A stretch of DNA of 23,302 nucleotides, taken from positions 1-23,302 of IMG/VR virus record IMGVR_UViG_3300031645_000017. The stretch is one strand, 5' to 3'. Positions 6,558 through 14,034 of this stretch are shown here, piece by piece (the first letter of the stretch is position 1; each line of letters starts with the position of its first letter). The position numbers and the translations under genes are program-made. The notes beneath the pieces are model-generated. The model did not search any database. It worked only from the letters and a program-made list of their open reading frames with translations, and was not told the DNA's origin. The DNA is from a virus.

Positions 6558-8261
6558 TTAAATCCTTGGTGTAAATGTTATCCCCGGCTTCCTTGGTGTA
6601 AATGTTATCCCCGGCTTCCTTGGTGTAAATGTTATCTTCATTCTGCCAATGGGTAATCCACTCCGAGTAAATGTTATGTCAGTCCCAGTTAGTATAAATT
6701 CTCCTGAGTCCATTGATAAAAGACGGTTGAAAAATAAGCCGATATCAGCACCGGTGAGTGTGAATGATCCTGAATCCATTGCAAGGAAGCGGTTTCGCAA
6801 CAGGTTAATATTTGCACCGGTGAAGGTGAATGATCCCGCATTCATTGATAAATATCTGTCCACAAGCAAATCAATATCTGCACCGGTGAAGGTGAATGAT
6901 CCCGCATTCATTGATAAATATCTGTCCACAAGCAAATCAATATCTGCACCGGTTAAGGTGAATGATCCGGAATCCATCGCAAGTAAATACGTTATTAAAT
7001 AGATGAGGTTAATATTTGCACCGGTGAGAACAAAAGATCCGGAATCCATCGCAAGTAAACGACCTCGCAACAAATCAATATCTGCACCGGTGAAGGTGAA
7101 TGATCCCGCATTCATATTAAGTGAGCGCCCCAACAATAAATCGACATCTGCGCCTGTAAGTGCAAAAGAACCTGCACCCATTGCAAGAGCAGGTATTTCC
7201 GGTGTTCCCTCTATAACAAAAGTTCCGGGATCACTTTGGTTTTTGTATTCTGCTCCCATCCATTCAACAGATCTAGCTATATTTGAAACACGAACCTCAT
7301 CTATCCAACCGTCCGAAGAAGTTCCGAAAGTTGATCTTTCTAATATACCAATATGACAGGTATTCAATATTGACATATCACCTAGTAAATCTGTGTTCGT
7401 CCCCTCCACAGCCCCACCATCCACATAAACCGATCTGGAACTTTTGCTCGCTTGTGTGCCAACAATATAGTGAATTGCGTCATCATTTATAGCAGTTGTT
7501 CCTTTTGCTTCGCATTTCCAAGTAGCATTTTCTTTGAATATTATTCGTGCTGAATACGGGGAGTTTGGATCTATCTGGAGCAAGAGTGCCCATGAAGTAT
7601 TTCCATTGTATCCTTCTCCAAATATTGTCCCAATTCCAGATGATCTAATCCAAGCACTTATAGACCAAGAGGTATTATTAACTACAAGCATATTAGCTGG
7701 TGTTATATAATCATCGCCAGAAGCACTACCATCAAAATCCTGCCCTTTACCTATTTTCCCAGTAGCCTCTATTGGTTCATTCGCAGCTTTTTTCGTCCCA
7801 TCATTACTATTACTTGTAGAATCAGTAATGGTAGAAGTGGTCGCATCATTCATATGCTGAACCATAATAAAATTACTGTCCCACACATTCTCAGCACCAT
7901 AAGCATTGTCTATTGCAGGCTGGCTTTCTCCAGACTTATGATACCAAACGTAAATGGTTGTGTTAGATGAAGAGCTTATTGAAGGAACTTTTACCCAAAT
8001 CTCGGCAACTCCATTGGCTGGGTCATTATCAATCGTGGAGGTAACAACTTCACAGGCAAGTTGGGTGTCCCCAGCGCTATCAGACGAAAAACGGATATCA
8101 CCACCACCACTGAGCGCAGGGTAGCTTCCATCTGCATCAAACATCTCAGATGGCAAAGTATCCTTTGTCAGCAAAACAGGAAAGTTTACCTGATTGGCAT
8201 CAACCTTGCTTGATTGTATTACTAGGGCACATTTGCGGCCCCAACCAGTTGGGAAACTCAT
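6558..8261 (-). CDS. Tail adhesin: DUF2341, LamG-like domain and 22-aa repeats (567 aa)
   Basis: Residues about 10-112 match the DUF2341 pattern (VNFPVLLTKDTLP, then DIRFSSDSAG, then TTIYVWYHKSG). Residues about 130-352 are a concanavalin/LamG-like sugar-binding domain (DGWIDEVRVSNIARS, then WMGAEYKNQSDPGTF). Residues 360-537 are eight repeats of about 22 aa with the consensus MDSGSFTLTGADIDLL. The C-terminus is three tandem copies of ITFTPRKPG, the last one partial. DUF2341 plus LamG is known from surface-binding proteins, and this repeat type occurs in phage fibres. I infer a receptor-binding or decorating fibre in which the repeats form a beta-rich stalk. The start ATG is three bases after the upstream TAA. 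No catalytic residues or chaperone domain are visible. Confidence 0.85.
   Translation of the reverse strand: MSFPTGWGRKCALVIQSSKVDANQVNFPVLLTKDTLPSEMFDADGSYPALSGGGDIRFSSDSAGDTQLACEVVTSTIDNDPANGVAEIWVKVPSISSSSNTTIYVWYHKSGESQPAIDNAYGAENVWDSNFIMVQHMNDATTSTITDSTSNSNDGTKKAANEPIEATGKIGKGQDFDGSASGDDYITPANMLVVNNTSWSISAWIRSSGIGTIFGEGYNGNTSWALLLQIDPNSPYSARIIFKENATWKCEAKGTTAINDDAIHYIVGTQASKSSRSVYVDGGAVEGTNTDLLGDMSILNTCHIGILERSTFGTSSDGWIDEVRVSNIARSVEWMGAEYKNQSDPGTFVIEGTPEIPALAMGAGSFALTGADVDLLLGRSLNMNAGSFTFTGADIDLLRGRLLAMDSGSFVLTGANINLIYLITYLLAMDSGSFTLTGADIDLLVDRYLSMNAGSFTFTGADIDLLVDRYLSMNAGSFTFTGANINLLRNRFLAMDSGSFTLTGADIGLFFNRLLSMDSGEFILTGTDITFTRSGLPIGRMKITFTPRKPGITFTPRKPGITFTPRI
6564..6637 (-). repeat. 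27-bp tandem repeat, about 2.7 copies
   Basis: Units begin at 6564, 6591 and 6618, the third incomplete. They encode the ITFTPRKPG steps at the extreme C-terminus of the 567-aa adhesin. The first two units are identical, which points to recent slippage. Confidence 0.95.
6651..7184 (-). repeat. Eight 66-bp repeats encoding 22-aa units
   Basis: The array encodes residues 360-537 of the adhesin. Seven units are 22 codons and one is 24. Neighbouring units around 6825-6960 are nearly identical over more than one unit length, while the outer units are diverged. This pattern is expected if the array grows from the middle by unequal recombination. Confidence 0.93.
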
Positions 8262-8264
8262 TGA

Positions 8265-8492
8265 TTATATCTCATCAGTCTTTGTATCCAATATAGAATC
8301 TGACTGCCCTTTTTTCTTGCTCAGTTCTTCTTCAAGTATTTCCATAACAAGATTTTCTAAGAATCCACCAAATCCAGCAATGATTTCTTTACTTAGGCGA
8401 TTGCCTCGGTTTTCAGCATCGAAATTTCTCATAAAAGGAACAAATTTATCTTGTACCCTAACAAGTAATTCTTGATTCTGTTTTTGCTCCAT
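8265..8492 (-). CDS. Small helical protein, unknown function (75 aa)
   Basis: The protein is charged and helical (MEQKQNQELLVRVQDKFVPF at the start), with the core GFGGFLENLVMEILEEELSKKK. There is no signal peptide, membrane helix or recognised motif. The ATG overlaps the upstream stop by one base (TAATG), which suggests coupled translation with the 113-aa gene. The next gene, the adhesin, starts three bases after its stop. Such small helical proteins beside fibre genes are sometimes fibre chaperones or assembly factors, but nothing in the sequence proves this. A broken copy of its 3' half lies at 5578-5718, close to another set of structural genes. Confidence 0.7.
   Translation of the reverse strand: MEQKQNQELLVRVQDKFVPFMRNFDAENRGNRLSKEIIAGFGGFLENLVMEILEEELSKKKGQSDSILDTKTDEI
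8359..8417 (-). repeat. 59-bp perfect direct repeat, copy 2
   Basis: Identical to 5633-5691. Here it lies inside the intact 75-aa gene and encodes AENRGNRLSKEIIAGFGGF in frame. Confidence 0.95.
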
Positions 8493-8833
8493 TATTTTTT
8501 TATCCCCCTATGAGGCAGTACACCTTCCGGCAAAGATTCGCATAACGTATTATCACTAAGCTTTCTATCTATTTCCAGTTTCCGTAAAAGCATATTGAGA
8601 ATTCTCTCAGGTGTATTGGCATTAACAGCTAAACAAAAATCTCTGGCTTTTTTATACCTTTCATTTCTGAAAATTAGCCGGACCGGTTCAGAATTAATTA
8701 GCTCGTTATTAACATCATACTTTTTGTTGACAGCCTCAACTTGCATTCTCTCTGTTTCGAGATCAAATGCAAATCGCAGTAATGTCAATTCTTCCCTTGT
8801 TACTTTAATTGATTCTCTAAGTTCTGTGTTCAT
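8492..8833 (-). CDS. Small charged helical protein, unknown function (113 aa)
   Basis: I do not recognise it. The N-terminal half is a predicted long amphipathic helix rich in Glu, Arg and Leu (VTREELTLLRFAFDLETERM). The second half has a further helical segment, ERILNMLLRKLEIDRKL, and a basic end. There is no signal peptide or membrane segment. It follows the 368-aa fibre gene by 22 bases and its stop overlaps the next start by one base, so the pair with the 75-aa gene is probably translated together. Position between two fibre genes is compatible with an assembly chaperone, which is inference only. Confidence 0.7.
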   Translation of the reverse strand: MNTELRESIKVTREELTLLRFAFDLETERMQVEAVNKKYDVNNELINSEPVRLIFRNERYKKARDFCLAVNANTPERILNMLLRKLEIDRKLSDNTLCESLPEGVLPHRGIKK

Positions 8834-8855
8834 TTATTTTTCCCAAAATTATAGA

Positions 8856-9962
8856 TTATGTTGTAAATTCAAACTCATACTGACTCAAGAAAGAATGGTC
8901 TACAATGCTATAAAGTTTAAGTCTTCCAGCAGCCTTATAAGCTCTCACTATATCTACGCAAGCTACTTGTCCACTTGTATTGACATGACGTACATATAAA
9001 TCCCTGAATCTATAACTAAGTGATCCCAAATCTGTAGATAAATTAGTATAAGGAACCATGGCTGGGGAAAAAATCTGCACTTCATATGAACATTTCAATT
9101 TCAAGGCATAACCACTTTCAGCAGTCATGTAAATTCCACGATTACAGTGCACATATAAATAATTATTATCTGCAAATATAGCCGCATAAAACACATCTCC
9201 TGAATTACGGAAATCTATAGCTTGCCCAGCGTGCATTCTAAATTCGCCATACATATCAAAGCCATAGGCTGCTTGGGTGGTAGAACCATTTACATAAACC
9301 GTGTTATCGGCCGTATGACTGGCTGTATAATCACCAGGATTGAGACAATTATGCTGTGATGTATAATCACCAGGATTGAGACAATTATGCTGTGATGTAT
9401 AATCACCAGGATTGAGACAATTATTAGCACTAGTTACATCAGCGCCATCGTCAGGTTTATGGGTATCATCATCTGCTATCTGACTCCAATTAGCGGTGTT
9501 GGCCGCTGTTGCTATTGTGCCGTCTCTTATTGAAGACCAGTTGGTTCCATCATATCTATAGGGTTCATTGTCATTATCCGTATCAAACCAGAGGTCATTT
9601 TCCCGCATACCTATAGTGGGCATAGATGTTTGAGCAAATACATTTCGATAATTTCTGTATCCTTCCGTATCCTGAAGAATCTGTAAAGATGGAAGTCTTA
9701 CTTCGTTTTCAGTGTTGCAGCGAGCATCGGGTTGACATACTATGTCAAATAGCTGCCCACTAGAATAATCATCGGGATCAATATAAAAATCAGCGAATCC
9801 TGCTGAATCGGTATAGATTTGAGGCGCTGTGTCATGAAGGCTATCGTTGGCATCAAAAACACGGGCAGGTGTAGACGTACCGGCAAGATAAATCGAAACA
9901 CCGGCATTCTTTAGAAGAACCCCGTTTTGCTTAAATGTTTGCCGCCAAAGAGTTTTAGCCAT
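8856..9962 (-). CDS. Tail fibre-like protein with 12-aa tandem repeats (368 aa)
   Basis: The start MAKTLWRQTFKQNG lies one base after the stop of the tail hub gene. Residues 1-100 form a beta-rich head (GVSIYLAGTSTPARVFDAND, then a GQLFDI segment) like the virion-attachment part of short-tail fibres. Residues about 115-150 (ENDLWFDTDNDNEPYRYDGT) match a small beta element common in phage fibres. The element NCLNPGDYTSQH is then repeated nearly three times. The C-terminal half includes GSLSYRFRDLYVR, a signature often seen just before a fibre's end. No peptidase-chaperone domain is visible. It should bind host surface or connect the adhesin to the hub. The assignment as fibre is good, its receptor unknown. 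Confidence 0.8.
   Translation of the reverse strand: MAKTLWRQTFKQNGVLLKNAGVSIYLAGTSTPARVFDANDSLHDTAPQIYTDSAGFADFYIDPDDYSSGQLFDIVCQPDARCNTENEVRLPSLQILQDTEGYRNYRNVFAQTSMPTIGMRENDLWFDTDNDNEPYRYDGTNWSSIRDGTIATAANTANWSQIADDDTHKPDDGADVTSANNCLNPGDYTSQHNCLNPGDYTSQHNCLNPGDYTASHTADNTVYVNGSTTQAAYGFDMYGEFRMHAGQAIDFRNSGDVFYAAIFADNNYLYVHCNRGIYMTAESGYALKLKCSYEVQIFSPAMVPYTNLSTDLGSLSYRFRDLYVRHVNTSGQVACVDIVRAYKAAGRLKLYSIVDHSFLSQYEFEFTT
9324..9423 (-). repeat. 36-bp tandem repeat, about 2.8 copies
   Basis: Units start at 9324, 9360 and 9396, the third losing identity after about 28 bases. The full units appear identical. The array is in frame and encodes repeated NCLNPGDYTSQH in the fibre, so copy-number change alters length by 12 aa without a frameshift. 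Confidence 0.95.
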
Positions 9963-9963
9963 G

Positions 9964-11943
9964 TCAGTGTCCTCTACTTCTCATGGATGCAATCAATAAT
10001 CCCAATCCCTGGATATTTACAGGACTTGTAAAAGTTAATGTATCCAGTTTTACCTGAATTGAATCACAGGAAAAATTTAAGCGGGATTGAACTGGACCGG
10101 CAGAGGTTGAAAGATTTTTGCTCAGAAATGCCGAATCGCTCCCATTTCGATAAAATGCCATTGTCCAGCTTGCATTTGCCGCGCTTGCTAATTCAATAAA
10201 CATATCTCGTACAAGGATGGAAGCCCCCGGCATTCCCAGGATTGCTGATTTTATTTCGTAGTCAGGAGTTGCCCCATCATCTTGAACCAAAGTATCATCT
10301 AGTCTATAAAGATAATAATTTGAACATCCTACATAGAATTTATTATTGAAAGACGCAAAAGCAGTCGGAGTAAGATTCTTGAATTTGTATTCTGACCAGG
10401 GATATCTGGTCGGACCCTCTTCTGAATTTATGGGGTATGCTACATGACAAACAAGCACATTGTCATACCCATTAAGTTTGATTAAATATTGTCCATCTGC
10501 CGGATTATACTCAGCAAAGGCATTATCATCAAAATAGGTAGCTATTTTATTCTTTACGGGATCGCCAGGAGAATAAGTCCTGATATCCCCGTATTCTTGT
10601 ACGCCTGCTATGTTATGAACAGATTCTCCACTTGCCAGCCAAACATCGTTTCTCAAACTTTTCACAGTTTTGTGATTTGTAAATATCTGTTGAAACAATG
10701 GCGGGAGAGTAAAATCGTTAGGAGTTGCTCCTGTCAAACGAGAGATATATGGCTGTTGCTCTTTTCCGAAAACAAAGAGATCGCCGTAATGAGCGACAAT
10801 CCCCCCCACAGGATACGAATTTGCGTTATCGTCAACCGCAGAAACATACCCCCCACCGTCCGTATCATAACCAGTGTTTGTAGACAAAAGGGAAGTAGCG
10901 GTAGACCAGTCGAAAACAGTATTGACATTTGAATACCAAATATACCCGGGATGGTCCGGGTCGCCGGCTACAAAAAGCCTATTATCTTTTACGTCTCCAA
11001 ACTTGGCTTTAGGTGGCAATCCAGGCTTTACGCCTAAGTTTGTATTTGCGGTAGACACATTGTGCCAAGTGCCATCATAGTAATATTGATCTCCACCGGA
11101 TGCTACCGTGGAGCCATGGACTTTGAGATAATTGGCAGCACCCCCGCCAGAATATTCTAAGCAGATAATAAACTCAGTGGCCGAGGCCATAAAATAGCTG
11201 CCATCAAATACAAAGCTTTTTTGTATGGCGTTTGTGGTTAGTGTAGCAATGTTGATTGCTGCAGATGTTGCAAGCAATGTGTCCCCTGAAGCATTGAACA
11301 ATTTAGCCGTAATGTTGCCCGTCGGAGAACCTGCCTTATTGATCCAAATATCCAAGGTAGTTAAAGGAATCGTATAACCCGTAAAGACGCCTGTAGTGAA
11401 CTTAGTCCCACAACGGATTTTTGATCCAGAATAGAGACTTTGAGTATTATCATCATTTGCACATAAATTGCTATGTTGATAGGCCGCGTGGCCCACTCCA
11501 TCATCATAGGCAAGACTAACTGTTGTCCCCTGCGTCACTTTGATATAATCTCCATCAAGAATGACACAATAGCCGTTAAATGGCACCAAGGTTGCCTCAC
11601 CGCTCAGGGTCGCAAGCGCGTTACCCGGATCGATAGTGGGTTCTACTCCTGTGCATTTGTAAATTTTGTGATCAGCATCAACTAAAAAAATATAGGTATT
11701 TGCTCCTATAGGAATATAGGCAATATGCTTTATTGCGGCGCCAGTTGCGACACTACTTACTTTTTTGAGACCGTCTCTTGTTACCCATTTTCCGAAATCG
11801 TTGAGCTTGAAATTTTGGCAAGAAGCAAACTCATCTGGGAGCAATTGCTTTTCATTGACAACCGAATTAAGGCCCAGAGGTTTAGTCCAGAGCATTAAAG
11901 GCTGTGATTGCCGTGGTTGAGTATTTGAAGTAGGCCACGGCAT
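9964..11943 (-). CDS. P22 gp10-like tail hub / DNA stabilisation protein with inserted domain (659 aa)
   Basis: The N-terminus (LGLNSVVNEKQLLPDEFASC, then GKWVTRDGLKKV) and the segment GLPPKAKFGDVKDNRLFVAG near residue 308-328 match the pattern of podoviral tail proteins related to P22 gp10, a beta-propeller-like hub that plugs the portal after packaging and holds fibres. Residues about 155-303 do not fit that fold. They read as an added beta-sandwich (TTLDIWINKAGSPTGNITAK, then TEFIICLEYSGG) of the kind seen in sugar-binding or choice-of-anchor domains. The gene lies between the adaptor (two-base gap) and the fibre (one-base gap), the order seen in related phages. Assignment is by pattern memory and is likely but not proven. 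Confidence 0.8.
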   Translation of the reverse strand: MPWPTSNTQPRQSQPLMLWTKPLGLNSVVNEKQLLPDEFASCQNFKLNDFGKWVTRDGLKKVSSVATGAAIKHIAYIPIGANTYIFLVDADHKIYKCTGVEPTIDPGNALATLSGEATLVPFNGYCVILDGDYIKVTQGTTVSLAYDDGVGHAAYQHSNLCANDDNTQSLYSGSKIRCGTKFTTGVFTGYTIPLTTLDIWINKAGSPTGNITAKLFNASGDTLLATSAAINIATLTTNAIQKSFVFDGSYFMASATEFIICLEYSGGGAANYLKVHGSTVASGGDQYYYDGTWHNVSTANTNLGVKPGLPPKAKFGDVKDNRLFVAGDPDHPGYIWYSNVNTVFDWSTATSLLSTNTGYDTDGGGYVSAVDDNANSYPVGGIVAHYGDLFVFGKEQQPYISRLTGATPNDFTLPPLFQQIFTNHKTVKSLRNDVWLASGESVHNIAGVQEYGDIRTYSPGDPVKNKIATYFDDNAFAEYNPADGQYLIKLNGYDNVLVCHVAYPINSEEGPTRYPWSEYKFKNLTPTAFASFNNKFYVGCSNYYLYRLDDTLVQDDGATPDYEIKSAILGMPGASILVRDMFIELASAANASWTMAFYRNGSDSAFLSKNLSTSAGPVQSRLNFSCDSIQVKLDTLTFTSPVNIQGLGLLIASMRSRGH

Positions 11944-11945
11944 TT

Positions 11946-12572
11946 TCAGAAATCCAATTTTCTTCTGGCAGGCATTTGTGGTGCATACCGTCTCATAATA
12001 TTTTTTGACATTACCGCTTGACTGAAAAATTTCATTAAAGCTCCATCCATCCCAGCATCAAATTCGTTGCGATTTTTGGCCTGAACAACCACTGCTTGTC
12101 TTAAGGTATCATTAAATTGATCTGCATAAGGCAGGGTTCCATCAATAAGCAGAGTTCCGGTTGCTTTGTCCAAATATAAAGTCAGCGAATAATCAGCATC
12201 AGCAGTCTCTTCAAATTCAATATTTTGCCCTATCACACACCAATAGTCAGGCTGTCCAGTAGAGGATATCCATTTTCTTTCATAATAAAGTCTTGCAGGC
12301 GGTGTCATCGGACTAAGTTGAGTAGTATCAATCCACACATCGGTAATAATTATGGTATTTGTCGGCACAGCGACCGAATTGTCGCCGCTCACAAGAGTTT
12401 TGCTCGTATCCTCAGCCATTACAAGATCGCTCCCGATTCCGGATAACGTATAGTCAAGCTGGAATATGGCCCTGTTGAGATACTCTAAAAGCTCGGCAAC
12501 AGTATACTCAGCTACATCAATATCCCGAAGATCATATCTTGCTACGGTTATTAGGGTATCTGGAGTGGTCAT
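11946..12572 (-). CDS. Head-tail adaptor protein (208 aa)
   Basis: The early segment LRDIDVAEYTVAELLEYLNR, a beta-rich middle (TIIITDVWIDTTQ, then PARLYYERKW) and a helical end (DTLRQAVVVQAKNRNEF, then FFSQAVMSKNIMRRYAPQ) fit the adaptor family that docks under the portal ring in podoviruses (P22 gp4 or T7 gp11 role). Length of about 200 aa and position directly before the gp10-like hub agree. The ATG at 12572 has only a weak purine-rich site (AAGAAAAG). It is separated from the preceding structural gene by a 153-bp stretch with an unusual open frame. Function by family and position. Confidence 0.75.
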   Translation of the reverse strand: MTTPDTLITVARYDLRDIDVAEYTVAELLEYLNRAIFQLDYTLSGIGSDLVMAEDTSKTLVSGDNSVAVPTNTIIITDVWIDTTQLSPMTPPARLYYERKWISSTGQPDYWCVIGQNIEFEETADADYSLTLYLDKATGTLLIDGTLPYADQFNDTLRQAVVVQAKNRNEFDAGMDGALMKFFSQAVMSKNIMRRYAPQMPARRKLDF

Positions 12573-12608
12573 CTTTTCTTATTACCGATCCATAATTCTT
12601 ACCAGTTG

Positions 12609-12725
12609 TTACCAACTGAGGTTATCTCCTGCTTCATAGACAATAGTTTCACCACCATAACAACTGATAGCCAGAGCTGCCGTCTCTACAGGCTTAAATT
12701 CCGCCAGAACTTGGCGTATTCCCTT
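12609..12725 (-). other. Open 38-codon in-frame extension after a TAA stop
   Basis: Directly after the TAA (12726-12728) of the 239-aa gene the same frame stays open for 38 codons, giving KGIRQVLAEFKPVETAA, then ISCYGGETIVYEAGDNLSW and TAA. The composition looks protein-like. No ATG, GTG or TTG lies in this frame, so it cannot begin on its own in the usual way. It is either reached by stop-codon readthrough, or is the remnant of a gene or of a longer C-terminus cut by a nonsense change. Confidence 0.4.
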
Positions 12726-13445
12726 TTAGTCAGTTCTGAAACAAAGTGCGCTTACCTCAACTATGAGCCCATCACAATCGACCGTTCCGGCACCGGAAAA
12801 ATCAATAGTGTCGGCAGTAGAGAAGTAGACCGGGACTTGCCTTAGTGGAGCTTTATTTACCATCACAGTCAAAGTAGCCGTGCCAAGATCAAGTGTACCG
12901 CCTGTGTTATTCAGCAATAACGCGGTGACTGTATCGGCTGCCGTAACAGAGGCAGTTAACGCCACGTCAGCTAGGTCAATGCTGTAATAAGCAACGCACA
13001 TATCACCCAACTGTGCCCCGTTCACCGTAACTTCTTTGGCTTCTTCATCGCCATCGGGAAGAGAAGCGGCATCCCAGGTATCCGAAGCGGTGTAAATGGT
13101 AGGGACTACCCCTGTGACATCCATGGCGAGTTCCTGACCCCACTTGTCTACATCACCGCCATAGCCAAGGTTGAGGATTGCTCCAGTACCTTCAGCCGTG
13201 ACGATCCGAGCCCAAACATCTAAAACTGTGGTTTCGGCAATCACATTCAGAACCTGGGCAACATCTGTATCGCCCGTATCCAAAGTTTGCTTTGTGAAAT
13301 CAACATAATTTCGTAAAACGAAAAGATGCTGATCTATTGGTGATAAAGGCCGCACAGCAGCCTTCTTGGATTTTATCTTAGAATGGCTACTCGGGATCAT
13401 CTGACCCCCAATAGTGCCATCCGTAAAGTTATATGTAGCAGCCAT
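12726..13445 (-). CDS. Capsid-surface or decoration-type structural protein, long paralogue (239 aa)
   Basis: Residues 1-112 (start MAATYNFTDGTIGGQ) and 201-236 (VPVYFSTADTIDF) align with the whole 149-aa protein upstream, including shared NLGYGGD/DLGYGGD and DGL-VEV signatures. Residues about 113-200 are an extra domain (KEVTVNGAQLGDMC, then DTVTALLLNNTGGTLDLGTA) of a beta type found in many phage surface proteins. The pair follows the coat gene, so a head-decoration or minor head role is likely. Start and ribosome site (GAGGTAATAAAATGGCTGC) closely copy those of the coat gene, which suggests equally strong translation. No signal peptide. Its stop is followed by an open in-frame extension. 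Confidence 0.75.
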   Translation of the reverse strand: MAATYNFTDGTIGGQMIPSSHSKIKSKKAAVRPLSPIDQHLFVLRNYVDFTKQTLDTGDTDVAQVLNVIAETTVLDVWARIVTAEGTGAILNLGYGGDVDKWGQELAMDVTGVVPTIYTASDTWDAASLPDGDEEAKEVTVNGAQLGDMCVAYYSIDLADVALTASVTAADTVTALLLNNTGGTLDLGTATLTVMVNKAPLRQVPVYFSTADTIDFSGAGTVDCDGLIVEVSALCFRTD

Positions 13446-13460
13446 TTTATTACCTCACAT

Positions 13461-13495
13461 AAGGAAGGGCGAACCTTGGAAAATCACCCTTCCTT
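13461..13495 (-). other. RNA hairpin between the two head paralogues
   Basis: A perfect 9-bp inverted repeat (AAGGAAGGG / CCCTTCCTT) surrounds a 17-base loop, just upstream of the ribosome site of the 239-aa gene. No T-run follows on the minus strand, so it is not a classical terminator. It may be a processing or stability element that lowers expression of genes downstream. Confidence 0.55.
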
Positions 13496-13521
13496 GTATT
13501 ATTTGTATTTACCCCTACAAG

Positions 13522-13971
13522 CTAAAATGCCGAAAGGTTTTTCACGCACATCGCCACGACTTCAACCTTTAAACCGTCAATATCAACAGCGCCGGTATCT
13601 GTAGTAGCCAGGATGTCAATGGTATCAGTAGCGGAGAAATATAAAGGAACCCGAAGATATCCAAGCAGGCTTCCCGCAGCACCATCAACCGCAAGAGCAA
13701 CACCCCAGACGTCAGGATCACCCCCATAACCAAGATCTACTGTTCCATTTGCTGTCTCGGCAGTAATTACCCTAAGCCAGGCAGTGAGAACGGTGGTTCC
13801 CGCCGGAATATTGATAACCTGGGCTGTATCAGTCGCAGTGGCCTCTATTGTCTGCAATGAAAAATCAACAATGTTGCGAAGAAAAAATACCTCATTCTCT
13901 TCGGCAGTCTTAACCCTGGGGGTTATTGCCCCAGCGATTGACCCGTCTGTAAAATTATACGTAGTAGCCAT
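13522..13971 (-). CDS. Capsid-surface or decoration-type structural protein, short paralogue (149 aa)
   Basis: Begins MATTYNFTDGSIAGAI after a GAGGTAAACAATT ribosome region. The body is beta-rich with VDLGYGGDPDVWG and a closing VDIDGLKVEVVAM. It aligns end to end with the larger next gene except for that gene's inserted domain, so the two arose by duplication. Location directly after the major capsid protein, small size and lack of any catalytic motif suggest a head decoration or accessory head protein. I do not know a named family for it. Confidence 0.75.
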   Translation of the reverse strand: MATTYNFTDGSIAGAITPRVKTAEENEVFFLRNIVDFSLQTIEATATDTAQVINIPAGTTVLTAWLRVITAETANGTVDLGYGGDPDVWGVALAVDGAAGSLLGYLRVPLYFSATDTIDILATTDTGAVDIDGLKVEVVAMCVKNLSAF

Positions 13972-13995
13972 AATTGTTTACCTCTTAGAAATTAT

Positions 13996-14013
13996 GGGAG
14001 AGGATCCTCCCCC
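13996..14013 (-). other. G/C-rich hairpin after the capsid gene
   Basis: Around the palindrome GAGGATCCTC a stem of seven pairs (one G-U on the minus-strand RNA) can form about 22 bases after the coat stop. No T-run follows. It could protect the 3' end of the capsid message or slow transcription, but it is short and may be chance. Confidence 0.35.
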
Positions 14014-14034
14014 CCTCCCTTTAATTAATTAATG

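Noticed and set aside
6649-7356. Two adjoining plus-strand frames with internal repeats
   Set aside because: They are antisense readings of the 66-bp repeat array in the adhesin gene, which has clear domains and a good start on the minus strand.
9324-9423. CRISPR-like short regular repeats
   Set aside because: The units follow each other without spacers and are in frame in the fibre gene, so it is a coding tandem repeat.
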